A DNA stretch of 18,328 nucleotides from Chloroflexota bacterium. GTDB taxonomy: Bacteria; Chloroflexota; Dehalococcoidia; GIF9; UBA5629. A program made the translations under genes and the position numbers. The notes below the pieces were generated by a model that was given only the letters and a program-made list of their open reading frames with translations, made no database searches and was not told where the DNA came from. Where the stretch lies: positions 1 to 18,328 of the forward strand of contig VGOF01000006.1 of assembly GCA_016875975.1 (NCBI GenBank), written 5' to 3'. Positions 1 to 7,718 of this stretch are shown in pieces; position 1 is the stretch's first letter, and each line of letters opens with the position of its first letter.

Positions 1-213
1 TCATCCCTGTGCTGTGTATGGAGTATTTTCGAGGGAAGACAGCCCAGTAGGTGGCAGCCACAAGTACAGCTACTGCCAGCAAAGTAATTGCCCCTTCTAT
101 ATCCTTGCCAACCATGTAACCGGCTCCGACCACGGCAAATAAAGCTGGCAGCGCCATCAATGATTTCATCCACACATCATAGTACGGCTTATCTTCGTAA
201 ACTGCAGAATTCA
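1..213 (-). CDS. Small membrane protein, N-terminal part (runs off window)
   Basis: This minus-strand reading frame opens with ATG at 213, runs 71 codons without a stop and leaves the window at base 1. The start is supported by a purine-rich AGGAAGG about eight bases upstream. The product begins MNSAVYEDKPYYDVWMKSLM and then has two hydrophobic stretches (about residues 17-34 and 39-56) separated by a short GKDIEG turn, so it is probably a two-helix membrane anchor. It continues with WAVFPRKYSIHSTGM. The arrangement of two helices followed by a basic FPRKY segment resembles the start of small bacterial PH-domain (bPH-type) membrane proteins, but the diagnostic part is missing. The function is unknown. 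The membrane assignment is fairly safe and the PH suggestion is weak. Confidence 0.55.
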
Positions 214-356
214 TTTCACGCCTTCCTTTCCGAGTGGGCTTCAAGTGCAGCCGTTGTGCAATCAAGAGCCTTTAGCTATACATATTAGCTGAGAATACCT
301 CATAATGCTACATGACGTGGGGAGCGTGCGAGGGACAATCCTGCTCACGACTGGCG

Positions 357-423
357 GGAAATTCTAAATTCTAAGCACCAAATCCTAAACAATAGCAAAG
401 TTCAAATGCTCCAAGTTCCAAAC
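357..423. repeat. AT-rich interspersed repeat (attctaaattctaag... type)
   Basis: The gap between the first two genes (214-510) holds a low-complexity stretch made of variants of ATTCTAAATTCTAAG, CCAAATCCTAAAC, AAGTTCAAATG and CCAAGTTCCAAAC. I recall sequences of this composition as dispersed intergenic repeats in many uncultured anaerobe genomes. Here it is a single copy with no coding potential. The rest of the gap shows nothing else that I can name apart from the Shine-Dalgarno of the hydrolase gene. Confidence 0.5.
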
Positions 424-510
424 TGCGCAGCCATGCAACGCTTACTACCACTTCAAAGGCTCAATTGGTGTAAAATGGCGAGATGACGCTTATGCCAAGG
501 AGGACATGAG

Positions 511-1341
511 ATGCCTACGGCACAGGTTGGGGACATCAACATCTACTATGAGAGCCAGGGCAATGGAGAGCCATTGCTGCTAATCATGGGCTATGGTCAA
601 TACTCGGCACTGTGGGCACCGCTGGTGCGTGACCTGTCCCTGTCATTCCGTGTTATTTCCTTCGATAACCGCGGCACCGGCCGTAGCGACAAGCCAGACG
701 TACCCTATACCATGAAGATGATGGCTGACGATGCCAAGGGGCTGTTGGACGCTATCGGCATTGACTCGGCACATGTATTTGGCATGTCCATGGGAGGCAT
801 GATAGCGCAGGAGTTTGCGCTCAGCTATCCCAACAAGCTAAGAAGCCTCATCCTGGGCTGTACCCACTGCGGAGGGACAAATACGATACTGCCCTCCCAG
901 GAGGCGCTGGCATTTCTCCTTGGCCCGGAAATGGCCAAGCTGCCAGTAGAGGAGCGAGCCAGGCAAACCGTGCACTGGCTATGGACCAGGGAATATATCG
1001 ACAACAATCCCAGGGCTGTGGAATTGTTCGTTGCCGTCACCGCGGAGTATCCCACGCCGCTGCATGGCTATAGATGCCAGGCAAAAGCCATCATGGGACA
1101 TGACACCTACGACCGGCTGCCCCGGATTAAGGCTACCACCCTGGTGATAACGGGCGATGCCGACAGGCTAATTCCAGCCGAGAACTCCAGGATTCTGGCC
1201 TCCCGGATACCGAATGCCGAGCTGGTTATCCTGGAGAACTCGGGACATGGATTCGTCACCGATGCCCGGGAAAAAGCCACCGGGGAGATACTCGATTTTC
1301 TAAGCCGTCACTCAACAGAGAATAGAGAACCTGGCCGCTGA
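511..1341 (+). CDS. Alpha/beta-fold hydrolase
   Basis: A 276-residue protein of the alpha/beta hydrolase superfamily, the usual size for single-domain lactonases, esterases and C-C hydrolases. The start follows a strong AAGGAGGA (497-504) with a six-base spacer. The oxyanion region is LLLIMGYGQYSALW (22-35). The strand and turn FDNRGTGRSDKP (51-62) is the typical HG-like segment. The nucleophile elbow GMSMGG gives Ser93, the acid is probably Asp218 in TGDADRLIP, and the base is His246 in NSGHGF, so the triad is complete. A lid of about 80 residues lies between 120 and 200. There is no signal peptide, so it should be cytoplasmic. It resembles 3-oxoadipate enol-lactonase-like proteins, but this family cannot be assigned a substrate from sequence alone. 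It stands alone on the plus strand, convergent with the next gene. Confidence 0.9.
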   Translation: MPTAQVGDINIYYESQGNGEPLLLIMGYGQYSALWAPLVRDLSLSFRVISFDNRGTGRSDKPDVPYTMKMMADDAKGLLDAIGIDSAHVFGMSMGGMIAQEFALSYPNKLRSLILGCTHCGGTNTILPSQEALAFLLGPEMAKLPVEERARQTVHWLWTREYIDNNPRAVELFVAVTAEYPTPLHGYRCQAKAIMGHDTYDRLPRIKATTLVITGDADRLIPAENSRILASRIPNAELVILENSGHGFVTDAREKATGEILDFLSRHSTENREPGR

Positions 1342-1369
1342 GCCTATAATTTCGTGGTCGCTCGCAGAC

Positions 1370-1921
1370 CTATCCCCTTCTTCTCAGCCGTGGAATGAAC
1401 ATGGGCACGTGCTCCTTGTAGTCCCGGTATTCCTGGCCGAACCGTATCTCTAATTCTTTTTCTTCCACTGCCTTGATGAACAGGGCATAGAGCAGGAGAG
1501 GCAGAGGTGCGAAGACGAATATAAGAGATAGCGAGCCGGTATACAATCCCAGCCCTTCCAATATGAGCCACCCACCTAATGCCATAGGGTTTCTGACATA
1601 TCCGTAGAGACCAGTGGTGACCAGCTTCGGCGGCGGGCTGGTGGGCACAGGAGTGCCCCTGGTCAGGAAAAACCGTGTGACAGTCCAGCCGGCGATGGTG
1701 ATGCCGGCGAGGAAGACGAGTGTTGCCAACCCGTATCTCCACCAGGCTTCAGGCAGGTGTGGCAAGCCGAGCCAATTATCCACCGGGGATGCTGAGAGGA
1801 CGAAGAGCGTGATGATACCGAAGAAGATTATGGCAGCGATGGGTGTGACGATAGCCCTGCGTCTTCTATTACCGGTGACCACCCTGTTTATGCCCTGTGC
1901 CCATTTGTCCCAGATGCTCAT
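1370..1921 (-). CDS. Isoprenylcysteine carboxyl methyltransferase-like membrane methyltransferase
   Basis: A 183-residue integral membrane protein with four hydrophobic segments (about 24-44, 63-86, 113-128 and 132-150). The conserved C-terminal core of the ICMT/PEMT superfamily is clear: GLYGYVRNPM (104-113) followed after two helices by EEKELEIRFGQEYRDYKE (153-170) and VPMFIPR. These segments bind S-adenosylmethionine in the family. Bacterial members methylate small or lipid substrates that are mostly unknown, and isoprenylcysteine itself is not expected here. The start ATG at 1921 follows a GGAAAGGA element and overlaps the stop of the doubtful upstream frame as TAATG. The gene converges on the hydrolase with only 28 bases between them and no obvious hairpin. 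Confidence 0.85.
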   Translation of the reverse strand: MSIWDKWAQGINRVVTGNRRRRAIVTPIAAIIFFGIITLFVLSASPVDNWLGLPHLPEAWWRYGLATLVFLAGITIAGWTVTRFFLTRGTPVPTSPPPKLVTTGLYGYVRNPMALGGWLILEGLGLYTGSLSLIFVFAPLPLLLYALFIKAVEEKELEIRFGQEYRDYKEHVPMFIPRLRRRG

Positions 1922-2220
1922 TAGTTTTTCCTTTCCAGCAATATCGTCTCAACCTCAATGGCTAGCCGCCTGCTCACGTTAGGTATAGCTAGCAAATTCT
2001 TCAATCCTGTCACTAGCATATAGCCCTTCACTGCTCCTGTCCAGTTGCCCGCAGCCTGGATGCACAATTTTGAGGCATAGTCTATAATCATACTAACCGC
2101 CAACCATTGGCAAGCAACAAATAGAGTTCTCAGGCTTTCCCCCAAAAAGTACAAGCAGAGCCGGGTAAAGGGGGTGGCACTAGATAAGAAACAGATGGTT
2201 ACCGTAACAGGCAAATTCAA
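1921..2220 (-). CDS. Doubtful 99-aa frame; possible C-terminal remnant of a glycosyltransferase
   Basis: An open frame of 99 codons that ends in a TAATG overlap with the methyltransferase start, which would suit translational coupling. Against it, the ATG at 2220 has no Shine-Dalgarno, a stop lies just upstream in frame (2230-2232), and the start abuts the leader of the divergent peptidase gene. The last half (residues about 50-99, with AAGNWTGAVKGYMLVTGLKN and then a basic end) is vaguely like the tails of family 2 glycosyltransferases, where a GlyTyr-containing helix is followed by an Arg-rich end. It may be a decayed gene fragment or simply untranslated leader. The identity is a weak guess. 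Confidence 0.25.
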   Translation of the reverse strand: MNLPVTVTICFLSSATPFTRLCLYFLGESLRTLFVACQWLAVSMIIDYASKLCIQAAGNWTGAVKGYMLVTGLKNLLAIPNVSRRLAIEVETILLERKN

Positions 2221-2241
2221 AAAGTAGGACTAGGAGGAGAA

Positions 2242-3969
2242 ATGAAGAGAAACCGACCATTGAGCTTAGCTTTCACGTTCCTGGCAGTGCTCTTGCTGGT
2301 GTCGTGCACAGGGCCGGCTCAACCCAGAGAGCCATACAAAATCAGCGAGACCGCCATACGCAATCACCACCAAGCACTTTATGATATAGCGACAAAGGCG
2401 GAAGGGTTAGACGCTGGAGTACGGCTTAACGAAGCCGGCGACAAGGCAGCCCAGTACCTGCTGCAGGGTTTCAAGGACGCGGGTCTGCAGAATGCGCGGT
2501 TTGAGGAATTCTATCCCCTGCGCTGGTGGCCTGAGAAATATGAGCTTATTGCTCTTACTGGCTCCGACGCTGCTGGCAAGAAGCTAACAGCTTTCCCCCT
2601 GTGGTACTGCGAAGGTGTTAAGGACAGGGAACTTGAGCTGGTATCTGTAGGCTACGGAACGCCGGGAGAGTGGCTGGACGTGGATGTCGAGGGCAAAGCT
2701 GTGCTGATGGATATGAAGCGCATCCTGCACTTCATTCCGTCTTACAATTACACCATGGGCAAAAACTTGGCTTTAAGCAACGGAGCAGCAGCACTGATAA
2801 TAGCTGATACCCTCATAGACTCGCCCAGCGGAAACCCCATCGGTGATGGAGGGAAAATAAAGGACCAGAAGGGAATAGACCCAAAGCTGTATCCTCTCCC
2901 TACTCTCAGCATTGGCAAGAGCGATGGAGACTTCCTGAGGAACGCCGTCAAGGCTGGCCCCACGAAAGTCAGGATTAACCTGGAGTACACCATGACTGAG
3001 GGCCGTACGGTAAACGTAGTTGGCGAGCTTCCGGGAAATGGGAAAATAGACGAGTATATTATAGTTGGCGGGCACTACGATACCTGGTTCCAAGGTGCCG
3101 TTGACAATCATGGCTCGCAGGCGAGCATGTTGGAGATGGCAAAGTATTTTGCCAAGATGCCTCAAGCCGAGAGGAATCGCCACCTCATCTTCGTATCGCT
3201 GTTCGGCCACGAATTTGGCAATGCTGCTATGGGCCACGCCGCCTTCGTGGAGAAACATGCTGACATCAAGGAAAAGGTAACCTGCTTCCTCAATATCGAT
3301 GGCTCTGGCTCCTGGGGTTATGAAGAGAAGGACAACACCGGTGAGATATATCCTACAAATAAAGATGATAAATCCGGCATCTTTGCCACCAGTTGGCCGC
3401 TGGTCGGAATCGCCGAAGAGTCAACTTATGGGCTTGCCAAAGGCCCATGGGGACAGTATCCCATAAACTCGATGGTGGCCGATTTAGGCGGTCCTCTTTT
3501 TGAGGCAGGATGGCCCTGCCTGCTGATAATCTCCAAGCACATCTACTATCATACAATGCTGGATACCATGGAGAAAATAACACCGGACCAGGTCTACCGG
3601 CGAACGCTGATGAACATAAGCATCATAAACAGGCTGCTTAACTCGCCCCCGGGATACCTGATTGCAGTTGACGGCAATCCCAACCGACAAAGAGAGGTGA
3701 AAGAGATCGCCGATGTGTCCATACAGGTGATACCTGATACTATCAGGGAAGGCAGCATGGTAATGGCCTGGCCCGGCTACTGGGATATAGACATGGTCAT
3801 AAGGCCCGATGGTGTCACCTATGACTTTGGAGACGGCACGCCCTCGGTGACCAGGCTGGCAACCAATCATGTATATCTCAAAGAGGGCGCTTATACCATC
3901 ACCATGACTGTGAAGGATGCGCGAGGGCGCACTGGAGTCGCCAAGCGAACTATAACGGTAACGAAGTAG
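2242..3969 (+). CDS. Secreted M28-type metallopeptidase lipoprotein with PKD domain
   Basis: A 575-residue exported protein. The start follows AGGAGGAG. Residues 1-22 form a lipoprotein signal ending in the lipobox LVSC (Cys22). Residues about 130-240 look like a PA-type insert. The M28 zinc peptidase core starts near 255: GGHYDTW gives His278 and Asp280, AVDNHGS gives the bridging Asp288, FGHEFG gives Glu324, NIDGSG gives Asp353 and YYHTMLDT gives His437. All the usual metal ligands are therefore present. The general base, usually the first Glu of an EE pair, is His323 here. Residues about 498-575 form a PKD or Ig-like domain with DFGDGTPS and a final strand TITVTK. A role in extracellular protein or peptide scavenging is likely, but the His at the catalytic-base position leaves activity open. 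It is a single-gene unit. Confidence 0.88.
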   Translation: MKRNRPLSLAFTFLAVLLLVSCTGPAQPREPYKISETAIRNHHQALYDIATKAEGLDAGVRLNEAGDKAAQYLLQGFKDAGLQNARFEEFYPLRWWPEKYELIALTGSDAAGKKLTAFPLWYCEGVKDRELELVSVGYGTPGEWLDVDVEGKAVLMDMKRILHFIPSYNYTMGKNLALSNGAAALIIADTLIDSPSGNPIGDGGKIKDQKGIDPKLYPLPTLSIGKSDGDFLRNAVKAGPTKVRINLEYTMTEGRTVNVVGELPGNGKIDEYIIVGGHYDTWFQGAVDNHGSQASMLEMAKYFAKMPQAERNRHLIFVSLFGHEFGNAAMGHAAFVEKHADIKEKVTCFLNIDGSGSWGYEEKDNTGEIYPTNKDDKSGIFATSWPLVGIAEESTYGLAKGPWGQYPINSMVADLGGPLFEAGWPCLLIISKHIYYHTMLDTMEKITPDQVYRRTLMNISIINRLLNSPPGYLIAVDGNPNRQREVKEIADVSIQVIPDTIREGSMVMAWPGYWDIDMVIRPDGVTYDFGDGTPSVTRLATNHVYLKEGAYTITMTVKDARGRTGVAKRTITVTK

Positions 3970-4005
3970 CGTGCGAAGCTCCAAAACAACGTGATTTTCG
4001 CAGGG

Positions 4006-4022
4006 GCGGGTTTCAAACCCGC
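4006..4022. repeat. Perfect inverted repeat at the 3' end of the activase gene
   Basis: GCGGGTTTCAAACCCGC is a perfect palindrome with a single central base, so a real hairpin would have seven pairs and a three-base loop. It spans the activase stop codon (TGA, 4013-4015). There is no T-run on either side, so it is a poor rho-independent terminator. With the flanking CAGGG it resembles a class of short extragenic palindromes. It could act as a transcript end-stabiliser for both convergent genes. Confidence 0.6.
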
Positions 4023-5020
4023 TGAATATCGTTGCCTTGCCAGCCCTCCTCGCCGGGTGGGTAGGAGGTAATTCCCTCTTGGGCCAGCACCTGCCGGGCT
4101 GATTCCAGCGCCTTGTCAACAGATGCCTTCAGCTTCGGGCCGGGCTTGATGTCCAGCCATGCCCGCTTTGATTCGCCCAGGTTGTGGTAAGGAATGAGGG
4201 TTAGCTGAAGCAGGCTATTTTCTTTCATAAAACCAGCCCATCCCTCAAGGTTTTCCCTGGTATCGGTCAGTCCTGGGATAATGGGCAGGCGCGGCCAGAG
4301 CACAGGGCCACGGCCCTGTGCTGCCAGCGTCGCCAGGATGCGAAAATTCCGCTTAATGACAGCATTTCCCATACCGCAAAGACGCCGGTGTTGCGCATCG
4401 TCGAAGACCTTCATATCGAAAAGGACCAGGTCGATGTTTGACAGGATGTCCCATACCGGCCCCTCTAGCCCCTGGTACCGACTCTGTGAATCATCGGTAG
4501 ACGGTTTCCCTGGCTGCAAGTCCTCACCTGTGTCGAACTGTCCGCATGTTTCCATTGCCAGGTGTATGCCTTCGCTTTTCAAGCTGCGAGCAAGCTCGGC
4601 AGCAAAGCCAGCGTGCATGGTCGGCTCTCCACCGGTGAAGGTAACGCCACCCCCCGATGACCTGAAAAAGGGATACTCGGGGCGAAGCTCCTCCAGTACG
4701 GACTCTACAGTTTGAGGAGTTCCAAAGCATACCAGAGCGCCAGTTGGACAGCGGCTGGCACAGGTAAAGCAGAGGCGACATCGTTTACGGTCCCTCTTGC
4801 CAACAGCCAGCATAGCCTTTTCGGTGCAAACGTTGACGCAGGTCTGGCAGTTGATGCAGAGATGCGCCTTGAAGCCCAATTCCCGCTCGGTGCTCCATGA
4901 TTCCGGGTTTTGGCACCAGACACAGCGTAGCGGGCAGCCCTTGAAAAAGACCAGGCTGCGCACCCCGGGCCCGTCATGCAGGCAGAAATGCTGGATGGAG
5001 AAGACCAGCGGCTGTGCCAT
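4013..5020 (-). CDS. Glycyl radical enzyme activating protein (radical SAM, two extra 4Fe-4S)
   Basis: A 335-residue radical-SAM activase of the PFL-activase family. I place the start at ATG 5020 rather than further upstream, because MAQPLVFSIQHF... matches where family members begin and the gene then starts seven bases after the stop of the glycyl radical enzyme. The radical-SAM motif CPLRCVWC gives Cys29, Cys33 and Cys36. Two ferredoxin-like CxxCxxCxxxC motifs follow (Cys55-65 and Cys81-91), the insert seen in activases of non-PFL glycyl radical enzymes. GGGVTFTGGEP (123-133) is the SAM-binding glycine-rich loop. Between METCG (156-160) and IDLVLFDMK (196-204) there are about 20 more residues than usual, a polar, Gln/Ser-rich loop. 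It would install the glycyl radical on the enzyme encoded just upstream, in the cytoplasm and without oxygen. The upstream Shine-Dalgarno is weak, which suggests translational coupling. Confidence 0.93.
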   Translation of the reverse strand: MAQPLVFSIQHFCLHDGPGVRSLVFFKGCPLRCVWCQNPESWSTERELGFKAHLCINCQTCVNVCTEKAMLAVGKRDRKRCRLCFTCASRCPTGALVCFGTPQTVESVLEELRPEYPFFRSSGGGVTFTGGEPTMHAGFAAELARSLKSEGIHLAMETCGQFDTGEDLQPGKPSTDDSQSRYQGLEGPVWDILSNIDLVLFDMKVFDDAQHRRLCGMGNAVIKRNFRILATLAAQGRGPVLWPRLPIIPGLTDTRENLEGWAGFMKENSLLQLTLIPYHNLGESKRAWLDIKPGPKLKASVDKALESARQVLAQEGITSYPPGEEGWQGNDIQRV

Positions 5021-5027
5021 CGCGCCG

Positions 5028-7490
5028 CTATCCGGTTGTGTGCGCAGTCCTCTCAATAATCTCATCCTGGACAGCCGACTGGAGGTCATTGAAATAGGCG
5101 CAGTAACCTGCCACGCGAACGACTATCCCGGGATAAGCCGCAGGATTGGCTTTAGCTGCCCGAAGTACTTCGCCATCCAGGACGTTCACCTGGAGTTGCA
5201 TGCCGCCCTGGTCGAAGTATGTATCGAGGAGGCTCCGCATGGCGCGCTGGCCACCTATCCCCTGAACCACCTTCTTGTCGAACTTGAGATTGAGTGCACA
5301 GCAGTTAGCCCACTTGCTGCTATCGAGTGCAGCCGCCGAGCGCAGCACGCCTGTAGGGCCGCGGCGTTCGACGCCATCAACCGGTGATAGACCGTTCGAC
5401 AATCGCCAGCCGGCCGGCCTCCCGTTGGGCATAGCGCCGGTGATGCGGCCGAAGCCCAGGTGGCAGGTCATGGAGTAAATCCCGGACACGTAGCGGCCCC
5501 CTCGGCTATTGACATGGGATTTAACCGCATCAGAAAAGACATCCGCCGCCAGTTGAACCAGGCGGTCGGCCTCCGCATTGCCGTTTCCATAGCGGGGTAA
5601 GCGATTGGCCAGCTCAGCACGCAAGGGCTCATGCCCGCGAAAGTTGGACTTGAGGATGCGGACGAACTCGTCAAGCGTGAAGCGATGGTCGTCGAAAACA
5701 ACTTTTTTGAGAGCGTAAAGCGAATCGCCCACGTCGGCAAGGCCAACGGCCTGAATTGAAGTAAGGTCATATAGTGCTCCACCCCAGGTAACGTCACGGC
5801 CAGACTCAAGGCAACCCTCGGTAATCATGGAGTTCACCGGCGTAGGACGCCAGATGCGGTAGACCTCCTCCAGCCAGCCGATTACCTTGGCCATCTCGTC
5901 CACCGCATCACAGACCTGAACTCGAAAAGCCTCTACCACATCTTCGAATGTGCGCATCTCGCTGACAGGTGGCGTGGCGGCCCCGGTTCTGCGCCCGGTG
6001 AGATTCCATCCCATAAATCGCCGCCCACGGTTAAGAGCTAATTCCAGACACAGAGCCAGGTTGAAGAGAGCGGCATCCGAGGAGTTGTAGGTCCGCCCCT
6101 GGCTTCCCATCTCTACACAGCCGATTACTGCATAGTCCCGGGCATGCGCTGTGGCTATCCCCGCTTGTTCCAGGGCTTGGACCACAGCCGAATCGCCGAA
6201 GAAAGATGGCTTGCCACAACCAAGCTGAACTACCTGTACCGCCTTTTCTAGGAACCAGGCAGGGCTTCCCTTATGTACTCTAACATGCAGCGATGGCTCA
6301 CGTGTGCGGATTTGCGCATAGGCATCAAGGAACAGGCCGGATAGCTCATTGGTCACATCGTTTCCCTCAGCGTCCGTCCCCCCCAGGGTAATGCCCTGTG
6401 CCACACCGTTGCCGCTGAAGAACTGGTCTATGCGCTCGGAATAGAGAGGCATTGTCTCGCAGGCCTTAAGCTCAAAGCTAGCAAGTAGCTCGGCTGCCTT
6501 CTCAGGAGTAAGACGCCCGCTCTCAATATCACGGAGGTAAAGGTGGTAGAGGGCCTGGTCAATGCGTCCAAAGGACAGGCCTTGCTCAAAGTCTTCAAGA
6601 TTCAAAGCTATATGGACAAGCCAACATGCCTGAAGCCCTTCCTGCAATGTCCGTGCCGGTTCGTAAGGCACATGTCGGCAGGTAGCAGCCAGACCCTGGA
6701 GTTCTGCCCGGCGTTCTGCCGTTGTCGTTTCCTCTGCGGCCAGCCGTTCGGCCTCATCGGCCAGATTAGCGGCCATCTGCCGAATGCCAGCGATGGTAAT
6801 CCGGATAGACCGGTAAAAGGCAAGCTGGTCAGGGGTGAGATGAGTGCCGTCGCTCAAAGCGCCAGTCTTTATACGTTGCTCTGCCATCTCGTCGGCGCGT
6901 CGGAGGCCAAGGCGAACCACGTTCCAGTAGCCCCCTACCTGGTGGGCGATGCCTGCCTCTTCGGTTATGAAGTAGCGCTTAGCCCGAAAGAAATCCAGGA
7001 AGTGCGAAATCCGACCAAAGCGTAGTAGGGTCTTCCCGCCAATACTGCTCCTGATATAGCGTAACCCCACGCCAAGCAGCCGCCACTTCTCGCCAGTGGT
7101 AAGCTTTAGCGGTATCCTTCGCCGCTCCAGGCGGAAGATGTCCTCCAGTATGTTTATCGAGCCGCCCTCTGGATAGTAGTTGCCAGCGATGCGCTTTGAG
7201 GTCATGTTTCCAATTATGAGTTCACCTGCGTAGATGCGCGGCTTGCGGTGAGCAAAAATATAAGATAGGGCCAGGGCACGCTTGACCAGGGGGTGTTCGG
7301 CCTTAGCCTTGCGTCCCTCCGCAGAGCGCCAAAACTCCGCCAGCAGAGCCGGTCGTTCCAGGCAGATGGAATAAGGCGTGGCGAAAAGGTCAGCCTTGAT
7401 TTCTGCTATGCGTTCCGATGGCTCGAAAAAGGGGCCAGGTTGTTTCGGCTCTTTCGTCAGGCGAGATGTCGGCTGTTGTGCAATTTTCAT
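5028..7490 (-). CDS. Glycyl radical enzyme, eliminase/dehydratase-like, substrate unknown
   Basis: An 820-residue member of the pyruvate formate-lyase-like glycyl radical enzymes. The start follows AGGAGGGG. The glycyl radical loop is VRVAGYCAYF with Gly795, close to the C-terminus as required. The thiyl-radical loop is IGCVEMG, giving Cys458 and Glu460. From memory of glycerol dehydratase (Cys433, Glu435, Asp447, His164), the matching residues are Cys458, Glu460, Asp472 in SDAALFN and His183 in AHQVGGYW, so the elimination machinery is kept. The pair that binds the diol in glycerol dehydratase (His-Ser just before SPGR) aligns with Gln303-Gly304 here, so the substrate is probably not glycerol or propanediol. 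There are no small subunits, which argues against benzylsuccinate synthase, and no microcompartment genes or encapsulation signal. It forms an operon with its activase. I cannot name the substrate. Confidence 0.92.
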   Translation of the reverse strand: MKIAQQPTSRLTKEPKQPGPFFEPSERIAEIKADLFATPYSICLERPALLAEFWRSAEGRKAKAEHPLVKRALALSYIFAHRKPRIYAGELIIGNMTSKRIAGNYYPEGGSINILEDIFRLERRRIPLKLTTGEKWRLLGVGLRYIRSSIGGKTLLRFGRISHFLDFFRAKRYFITEEAGIAHQVGGYWNVVRLGLRRADEMAEQRIKTGALSDGTHLTPDQLAFYRSIRITIAGIRQMAANLADEAERLAAEETTTAERRAELQGLAATCRHVPYEPARTLQEGLQACWLVHIALNLEDFEQGLSFGRIDQALYHLYLRDIESGRLTPEKAAELLASFELKACETMPLYSERIDQFFSGNGVAQGITLGGTDAEGNDVTNELSGLFLDAYAQIRTREPSLHVRVHKGSPAWFLEKAVQVVQLGCGKPSFFGDSAVVQALEQAGIATAHARDYAVIGCVEMGSQGRTYNSSDAALFNLALCLELALNRGRRFMGWNLTGRRTGAATPPVSEMRTFEDVVEAFRVQVCDAVDEMAKVIGWLEEVYRIWRPTPVNSMITEGCLESGRDVTWGGALYDLTSIQAVGLADVGDSLYALKKVVFDDHRFTLDEFVRILKSNFRGHEPLRAELANRLPRYGNGNAEADRLVQLAADVFSDAVKSHVNSRGGRYVSGIYSMTCHLGFGRITGAMPNGRPAGWRLSNGLSPVDGVERRGPTGVLRSAAALDSSKWANCCALNLKFDKKVVQGIGGQRAMRSLLDTYFDQGGMQLQVNVLDGEVLRAAKANPAAYPGIVVRVAGYCAYFNDLQSAVQDEIIERTAHTTG

Positions 7491-7568
7491 CTTTCCCCTC
7501 CTATGTGCCCTGGTGCCGAAGAAGACTATGGAAGTGATTCGGAAGGATTAGACGCCTCCCTGAATAGG

Positions 7569-7597
7569 ATTATATGGGGCTACAGGTGCCGTGTCAA
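7569..7597 (-). promoter_or_regulatory. Consensus sigma-70 promoter for the glycyl radical enzyme operon
   Basis: On the minus strand TTGACA (7597-7592) is followed after exactly 17 bases by TATAAT (7574-7569). Both hexamers are perfect consensus. Transcription would start near 7562, giving a leader of about 70 bases before the ATG at 7490. No operator-like dyad is obvious around it. Confidence 0.85.
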
Positions 7598-7718
7598 ATC
7601 ACCAGATTTCTATTTGGGACAAGGTTAGCTGACCTGTGATACAAATTGGAATAAAAGTCACATACAATGATTCTGATTTGACCTACAATAGAGAAAGATT
7701 AAAAGTGGAGGTAAGACC

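Noticed and set aside
88..288. Plus-strand 66-aa reading frame
   Set aside because: It lies mostly opposite the better supported minus-strand membrane protein (ribosome site, hydrophobic helices) and has no ribosome site or recognisable composition.
3484..4119. Minus-strand 211-aa frame opposite the end of the peptidase gene
   Set aside because: It reads through the PKD and peptidase coding sequence in antisense and has no domain signal.
5028..7490. Benzylsuccinate or alkylsuccinate synthase
   Set aside because: No small beta or gamma subunit genes lie beside it, and the Cys-x-Glu, His and Asp set fits the eliminase branch better.
5028..7490. Microcompartment-associated glycyl radical enzyme
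   Set aside because: No shell protein genes in the window and no N-terminal extension resembling an encapsulation helix.
7491..7718. Riboswitch in the leader of the glycyl radical operon
   Set aside because: The leader of about 70 bases after the promoter shows no conserved fold that I recognise.
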